Source: Vibrio breoganii
Lineage (GTDB): Bacteria; Pseudomonadota; Gammaproteobacteria; Enterobacterales; Vibrionaceae
Assembly: GCF_001677275.1 (NCBI RefSeq)
Contig: NZ_CP016177.1
Location: 2,232,001 to 2,296,000 of the forward strand
DNA length: 64,000 nucleotides
Direction of reading: 5' to 3'
The translations under genes were made by a program, and so were the position numbers. Below, in pieces: positions 59,372-64,000 of the stretch (position 1 is the first letter of the stretch; the number at the start of each line of letters is the position of its first letter). The notes below the pieces were generated by a model. The model did not search any database. It had not been told where the DNA came from and saw only the letters and a list, made by a program, of their open reading frames with translations.

Positions 59372-61684
59372 TTATTTAAAGGCGGTACCCATAATCAAAT
59401 ACACCGCCCCCATACCATCTTCAGTATGACCATAGCCAAGAATAATCGGCCCCACTGGAGAGTCGATTCCGGCAAAAACAGAACCGGCAACAAACAAAGG
59501 TGCATCACCAATTTCTTTATCTGGACCAGACCACACCCCGCCATATTCTGCGGATGCGCCCAAATAAACCGGCGACTGGAACATACCGAAATCATTTTCA
59601 AACCAGCGGTAACGGTAAACTAATTTAGTGAATACTTTGTTCTGACCTATCAAGCTGTTTCTAGGTAATCCCGATAAGTTTTGAAACCCTCCTAACTCAT
59701 AAGGATCAATCGGTACTGCTGCGGTATTATTCGCATCAAATAGACCAAGTTCTGCCGTTGCCACTAAAGAGTGCTTTTCAAAAAATGTGACAGCGCCAAC
59801 CAGATCAATTTTATATTCATCAACTCTTTCATCTTGCTCAGTCTTGGTACCTTGCTCTTCTACCGTGTCAAAAGAGCTCACATACTCTAGATAAACAAAA
59901 GTACCTTGCGTTGGAAAAGAGAGGCTGTCTAACGTATCGTGTAAATACCTTGCATAGAGCGCCTTTCGTTCAAACTTAGAAGTGCCAAATGATGGCAGGG
60001 TGGATAGCTCTGCTTCACCGAGCGTATATCGAAAACCAACTTTGATTTCATTCCACAATGCAGGTTGTAAGCCCATGCCAACATCAGCAATAAATTGCGT
60101 ATAACTAACAGAAAAATAATCCTCAACCTTGGAAAGATCATCAATATCCTCTTCAAGCACAGCAGCCGTCGCGATATTTCGACGCTCATCTGAGTATTTT
60201 AGTGTTAATGAATTAAACAACAGCTGATTGGCAAAAAATGGCGAATAGAGATCGGCAGAAATCAGCTTGTCAGTACCTAATTCAAAATTGGTTCGCAATT
60301 CTGCACCTTGTCGACTGATGTCAGTAAAGTTGATAGACGCACCCAGTCCGTATTGACTCTCTGTTGTAAAATCATCTTCAAGATAGAATCTAAAATTCAG
60401 ATAATTAGGGCCCCAATCCTTTTCATCAACACTGACTACTATGGCATTTTCGTGCTCTCTTTGTTCTACACGGTAGGTGATTTTCTCGAAGCGATCCAAG
60501 GCATAGAGACGAGTGATCCCCTTTTCAATCTCTTCTGGGGTAGGCTGTTCATCAGTGGAAAGGTCTAGACGATGGCTCAAAATCTCAGGGTTGTAATGAC
60601 TCTGATTTTGCACTTCAATCGCTTCAATAGGAATCTCATCTCCCATGATCAAAAGGTCAGCCCTAAGATCTTTGCTTCTGGTATACGCTGCGTACTCTTC
60701 CTCGGTAAGCGAGTAGCGCTGTAGCTGTTCGCGATTGGCCATCGCAGCTTCATACCCCAACTCATAAGCCTCGGGCATAGCGCTAAAATCAGTCGTACCT
60801 ATTTCACCTACCTTTGGTTTCAAATAGGTATCATCTGCTGTCAGTAATTCGGCTTTTTCTAACGTGCCGCGTTGCACTAAGTAGTTAGAAAGCTGCCCAC
60901 CCACATCCAAAAAACTTCGCAACTCTTCTTTGGTTTTGTAATTACTCGAGATATCAACAGCAATGACGTAGTCCGCTCCCATATCCTTAGCGAGATCGAC
61001 AGGCATGTTATTCACCACGCCACCATCGACCAACATTCTTCCATTGACTTCATAGGGAGGCAGTGCACCCGGCACGGACATAGACGCCATCATAGCATCC
61101 ACCAGATAGCCTTTATCAATGACCACTTCTTCAAGCTCGACGATGTCGGTTGCCACCGCGCGGTAACGTATCGCCATATTGTCAAAGGAATCCATTGCAG
61201 GAGGGTTGCGAGACGTTTCACGCAAGATACGCAGCATGCCCTGCCCTTGCACAACACCTTTTGGGGTTTTGATGGTGCCCATACCAACACCTAGGTCGGT
61301 ATTAATCTGGTAGCGATCTTCGTATTCTTTGTCGCGTAGGCGACGATCCGAGCGATTTACTTGGTCGCGATAACCGGAGTTCCAGTCAACTGTCGTCAGG
61401 TAACCTTTGATTTGATCCGCACTTTGCCCGGTAGCATAGAGCCCGCCAACGTACGAACCCATACTAGTGCCGGTGATGATATCAACAGGAATTCGCATCT
61501 CTTCAAGGGCTTTAAGTACCCCGATGTGGGCAGCACCTTTTGCCCCGCCACCAGCGAGCACTACGCCAATGGTAGGTCTAGAGTTTGGTTTGACCTGTTT
61601 AGACTCTGCTGTGGATGCAGATTGCGCCTGTACAGTAAAAGCAAAGACTGCACATATGCCGACAAGGAATGTGTTACGAAGCAA
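59372..61684 (-). CDS. Patatin-like phospholipase with C-terminal Omp85 barrel (PlpD-like, type Vd)
   Basis: A 770-residue fusion. A signal peptide (about 1-24) precedes a patatin domain with oxyanion loop GGGAKG (45-50), nucleophile Ser74 (GTSMGSY) and catalytic Asp220 (DGGVVNNMP). A single POTRA-like segment (about 355-435) leads to a beta-barrel ending in YLIMGTAFK. This is the architecture of PlpD type Vd autotransporters, which carry a lipase to the cell surface. The start is TTG at 61684: AGGA lies eight bases upstream, and only this start supplies a full signal peptide. The gene lies between acnB and mrcB. Confidence 0.88.
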   Translation of the reverse strand: MLRNTFLVGICAVFAFTVQAQSASTAESKQVKPNSRPTIGVVLAGGGAKGAAHIGVLKALEEMRIPVDIITGTSMGSYVGGLYATGQSADQIKGYLTTVDWNSGYRDQVNRSDRRLRDKEYEDRYQINTDLGVGMGTIKTPKGVVQGQGMLRILRETSRNPPAMDSFDNMAIRYRAVATDIVELEEVVIDKGYLVDAMMASMSVPGALPPYEVNGRMLVDGGVVNNMPVDLAKDMGADYVIAVDISSNYKTKEELRSFLDVGGQLSNYLVQRGTLEKAELLTADDTYLKPKVGEIGTTDFSAMPEAYELGYEAAMANREQLQRYSLTEEEYAAYTRSKDLRADLLIMGDEIPIEAIEVQNQSHYNPEILSHRLDLSTDEQPTPEEIEKGITRLYALDRFEKITYRVEQREHENAIVVSVDEKDWGPNYLNFRFYLEDDFTTESQYGLGASINFTDISRQGAELRTNFELGTDKLISADLYSPFFANQLLFNSLTLKYSDERRNIATAAVLEEDIDDLSKVEDYFSVSYTQFIADVGMGLQPALWNEIKVGFRYTLGEAELSTLPSFGTSKFERKALYARYLHDTLDSLSFPTQGTFVYLEYVSSFDTVEEQGTKTEQDERVDEYKIDLVGAVTFFEKHSLVATAELGLFDANNTAAVPIDPYELGGFQNLSGLPRNSLIGQNKVFTKLVYRYRWFENDFGMFQSPVYLGASAEYGGVWSGPDKEIGDAPLFVAGSVFAGIDSPVGPIILGYGHTEDGMGAVYLIMGTAFK

Positions 61685-61754
61685 TTGATATTCCTATAAA
61701 TCCGTTTACTAGAATACCTTTAAATCTAACACACTTCGTAACAAATCATTGACC

Positions 61755-64000
61755 CTACCAAGGTAATATTTTTTTAAACCAAGGCTTTGCGTTAGATTCA
61801 CACTCCTCAAGCGCCAAGCCACTCTCATCCCAAACAGGAAGTTTGAAGTCGCTGCTGCAATCTACTGCTAGGCTACCATCGTCCAATTTACGGTATCCCA
61901 GTGTACGAATGCCTTTTGGCCAAGGCAGACTAAGCACCTCTGGCTCTCGATGTTTTAGGTAGTCGGCATACACTCGCAATGCACCGGATGACCCCGTCAA
62001 ATGCGCTTGTTGGTTATCATCACGTCCAACCCATAGGGTCACCACTTCTCTGCCATCCACGCCAACAAACCAACTGTCACGCCCATCATTACTGGTACCG
62101 GTTTTACCCGCGAGCGCATAGCGAGAATAATTAGCAGAGAGATAGCGCCCCGACCCCTCAGTCACGACTTTCTTCATCGCAAAGGTGGTAAGCCAAGCCG
62201 CTTGCTCTGGGACTACCTGCTGAGCACGAGGAAAGGATTGATAAAGAACCTCATCATCTTGGTTTTTGACCACTCGCAGAGCGCTCAATGGCACTTTTCG
62301 CCCAGAGTTAGTTAATGATTGGTACATCTGCGCCACTTGATAAGGCGTTAACGAAAATGCCCCAAGGAACATCGAAGGCAGAGGACGAACCTCATCGTCA
62401 CCTACCCCGAGTTTTTCAATGGTTTGTTGCACGTTTCTAATACCCAGCGTCATACCCAGTTGCACTGTGGGTACATTCAAGGACTGAGCCAGTGAGCGAT
62501 AGAGCGGCACGTTACCTCGAAACTTTCTATCAAAGTTTCTTGGTGTCCAGTTACTTCCCTTATTTCCTTTGAGTGAGATAGGCTCATCAACTAAAGTGCT
62601 CGCCAATCGATACTTATCCGGCTGCATTAACGCATCTAAATAAACCGCAGGCTTAACCAAAGAGCCGATCTGGCGAGAAGCATTCAATGCACGGTTAAAT
62701 CCATCATAGCCAGTGCGCCTGCCGCCGACCATGGCGCGAATTTCACCCGTCTGTCTGTCCACGGCAATGGCTGCTGCTTCTAGTTGTTCTGGCTTGCCTT
62801 TCTCCAGCCTTGGCAGGGTTTCTGTCACGGCTTTTTCCAGCATTGACTGAGACACAGGGTCTAAGGTGGTAAATAAGCGCAGCCCTGCATGTTGCTGAAA
62901 GTCTTCACCAACATACTCATTTAGCTCGTTCTTAAGCTGTTGGAAATAAGCAGGCTGCCTACTGGCAATCTGTGGTGTCTTTTGCAGATCCAGCTCTCTA
63001 CTGACCGCTTGTTGGTACTGGTCGGAATCAAGCGTCCCTTGTTCAAACAGGAGTTTAAGGATCAAATCTCTGCGATCTTTGGCGCGCTCTGGATTACGAA
63101 TAGGGTTGTAATACGATGGTCCCTTTACCAATCCAACCAGCATGGCCATTTGGTCAATGCGCAGCTCTTGGATAGGTTGCCCAAAGTAGAAACGAGCCGC
63201 TAAGCCAAAGCCGTGTATTGCCTCACTAGCACTTTGTCCAAGATAGACCTCATTCAGGTACGCTTCTAGGATTCGGTCTTTGTCATAGCGATGGTCGATA
63301 ATGAGGGCGATTAAGGCCTCGCGCACCTTACGTACTAGGGTCTTTTCTCTGGTTAAAAATAGATTCTTGCTTAGCTGCTGCGTCAAAGTACTGCCACCTT
63401 GCACCGCACGCCCAGCTTTAAGATTAACCACAAAAGCGCGTGCGATTGCGGTAAGTGAGACACCATCATGCTGATAAAAGTCGCGATCTTCCGTGGTTAA
63501 CAGAGCATCAATCAAAAACTCTGGATAGTCCTGTCGTTTTACAAACAGTCGCTGCTCCGTGACATCTTTTTCCAGCATACCGAGCATCTTCGGCTCAAGG
63601 CGTAAAAAGCCCAACTGAGCTTTCTTCTCTACCGATTCAATCTTGGTAACGCTTGAGCTATCAAAATGGAGCATGACATGACGCTCAGCCTCGGGCCCAT
63701 CCTGAAATTCAAACGGGCGACGAATGAGCTCTATCTTAGTACTAGAGGCGGAATACTCCCCAGGGAATTTAGGATTGCGTACCTTACGATAATGCAAAAC
63801 ATCCAATTCTTTTAGCATCTGAGAGTGGGTAATTTCGGTACCTGGAGCAAGGTTTAATATGCGCGCATAGACGACGGTAGGCAGGTCGAACAGCTGCCCA
63901 TCAAAGCGGCGCTCTACTATCGTATTCAGATAAATCATTACAAAGGCAAGCACTGCAAACCCGGTAAGCCCAAGCTTCCAGGTAATGCCCCAAAGCTTCT
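61755..64000 (-). CDS. mrcB: Penicillin-binding protein 1B (partial at its N-terminus)
   Basis: A bifunctional class A PBP that polymerises and cross-links peptidoglycan. The frame stays open to the right edge (KLWGITWKLGLTGFAV continues upstream), so the cytoplasmic tail and start lie outside. Visible in order: membrane segment, UB2H-like domain, GT51 with catalytic Glu in TTEDRDFYQHDG, the QGGSTLTQQL motif, and the transpeptidase motifs SLVK, SLN and KTGTS. LpoB-type activation is expected from the UB2H domain. Confidence 0.95.
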   Translation of the reverse strand, partial: KLWGITWKLGLTGFAVLAFVMIYLNTIVERRFDGQLFDLPTVVYARILNLAPGTEITHSQMLKELDVLHYRKVRNPKFPGEYSASSTKIELIRRPFEFQDGPEAERHVMLHFDSSSVTKIESVEKKAQLGFLRLEPKMLGMLEKDVTEQRLFVKRQDYPEFLIDALLTTEDRDFYQHDGVSLTAIARAFVVNLKAGRAVQGGSTLTQQLSKNLFLTREKTLVRKVREALIALIIDHRYDKDRILEAYLNEVYLGQSASEAIHGFGLAARFYFGQPIQELRIDQMAMLVGLVKGPSYYNPIRNPERAKDRRDLILKLLFEQGTLDSDQYQQAVSRELDLQKTPQIASRQPAYFQQLKNELNEYVGEDFQQHAGLRLFTTLDPVSQSMLEKAVTETLPRLEKGKPEQLEAAAIAVDRQTGEIRAMVGGRRTGYDGFNRALNASRQIGSLVKPAVYLDALMQPDKYRLASTLVDEPISLKGNKGSNWTPRNFDRKFRGNVPLYRSLAQSLNVPTVQLGMTLGIRNVQQTIEKLGVGDDEVRPLPSMFLGAFSLTPYQVAQMYQSLTNSGRKVPLSALRVVKNQDDEVLYQSFPRAQQVVPEQAAWLTTFAMKKVVTEGSGRYLSANYSRYALAGKTGTSNDGRDSWFVGVDGREVVTLWVGRDDNQQAHLTGSSGALRVYADYLKHREPEVLSLPWPKGIRTLGYRKLDDGSLAVDCSSDFKLPVWDESGLALEECESNAKPWFKKILPW

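Overview
The window is a stretch of Vibrionaceae chromosome, most likely a Vibrio. Gene order matches what I remember of V. cholerae chromosome 1 over two long blocks: pilW-rlmN-ndk-pepB-isc-trmJ-suhB, then glmM-folP-ftsH-rlmE-yhbY-greA-porin-dacB through hemL, chiS, the chitobiose (chb) operon, fbpABC, acnB and mrcB. The two blocks are joined at a convergent suhB/glmM terminator near 11.2 kb. In Vibrio and Enterobacteria glmM is normally followed by secG, so this junction is probably a rearrangement point. I see no prophage, IS element, integron, CRISPR array, rRNA or tRNA. Nearly all the DNA is well-conserved core genome.

1-11 kb: pilW (cut by the window edge), rlmN, ndk, pepB and the full isc operon (iscR-S-U-A-hscB-hscA-fdx-iscX), preceded by two abutting IscR type 1 boxes, then trmJ and the divergent suhB. 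11-17 kb: ftsH-folP-glmM, rlmE, yhbY and greA; greA has an attenuator-type leader like the source of E. coli GraL RNA. 17-24 kb: an OmpU-like porin, dacB, a short MgtE-type Mg2+ transporter lacking CBS domains, tyrS and an M23 endopeptidase. 24-32 kb: an RND efflux pair (VexGH-like), erpA, hemL, a PerM-type membrane protein and rsmC.

33-46 kb is a chitin-oligosaccharide module: the hybrid kinase ChiS, the periplasmic chitin oligosaccharide-binding protein, a four-gene ABC importer, a GH9 glucosaminidase-type enzyme and a GH20 hexosaminidase. Compared with V. cholerae as I remember it, the GlcNAc kinase, chitobiose phosphorylase and phosphosugar mutase genes are missing. 46-52 kb: fbpABC (ferric iron uptake, with a Fur box), then glnK-amtB behind a sigma-54/NtrC promoter, and yacL. 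52-56 kb: a glycerate module (cdaR, GntP-family symporter, glycerate kinase) with a near-perfect palindrome as likely CdaR operator. 56-64 kb: acnB (GTG start), a patatin/Omp85 fusion of the PlpD (type Vd) kind, and mrcB running off the right edge.

The most unusual regulation is upstream of the CBS-less mgtE. A well-formed 14-codon leader ORF containing Asp-His-Pro-Pro sits behind a strong Shine-Dalgarno sequence, inside a long stem, and is followed by an 8-bp hairpin before the gene. This is a plausible Mg2+-responsive leader-peptide attenuator, analogous in concept but not in sequence to mgtL. Other non-coding structures worth checking are the operator-like repeats in the chb promoter, a hairpin that buries the pilW ribosome-binding site, and a family of GCTGTCAG-containing palindromes.
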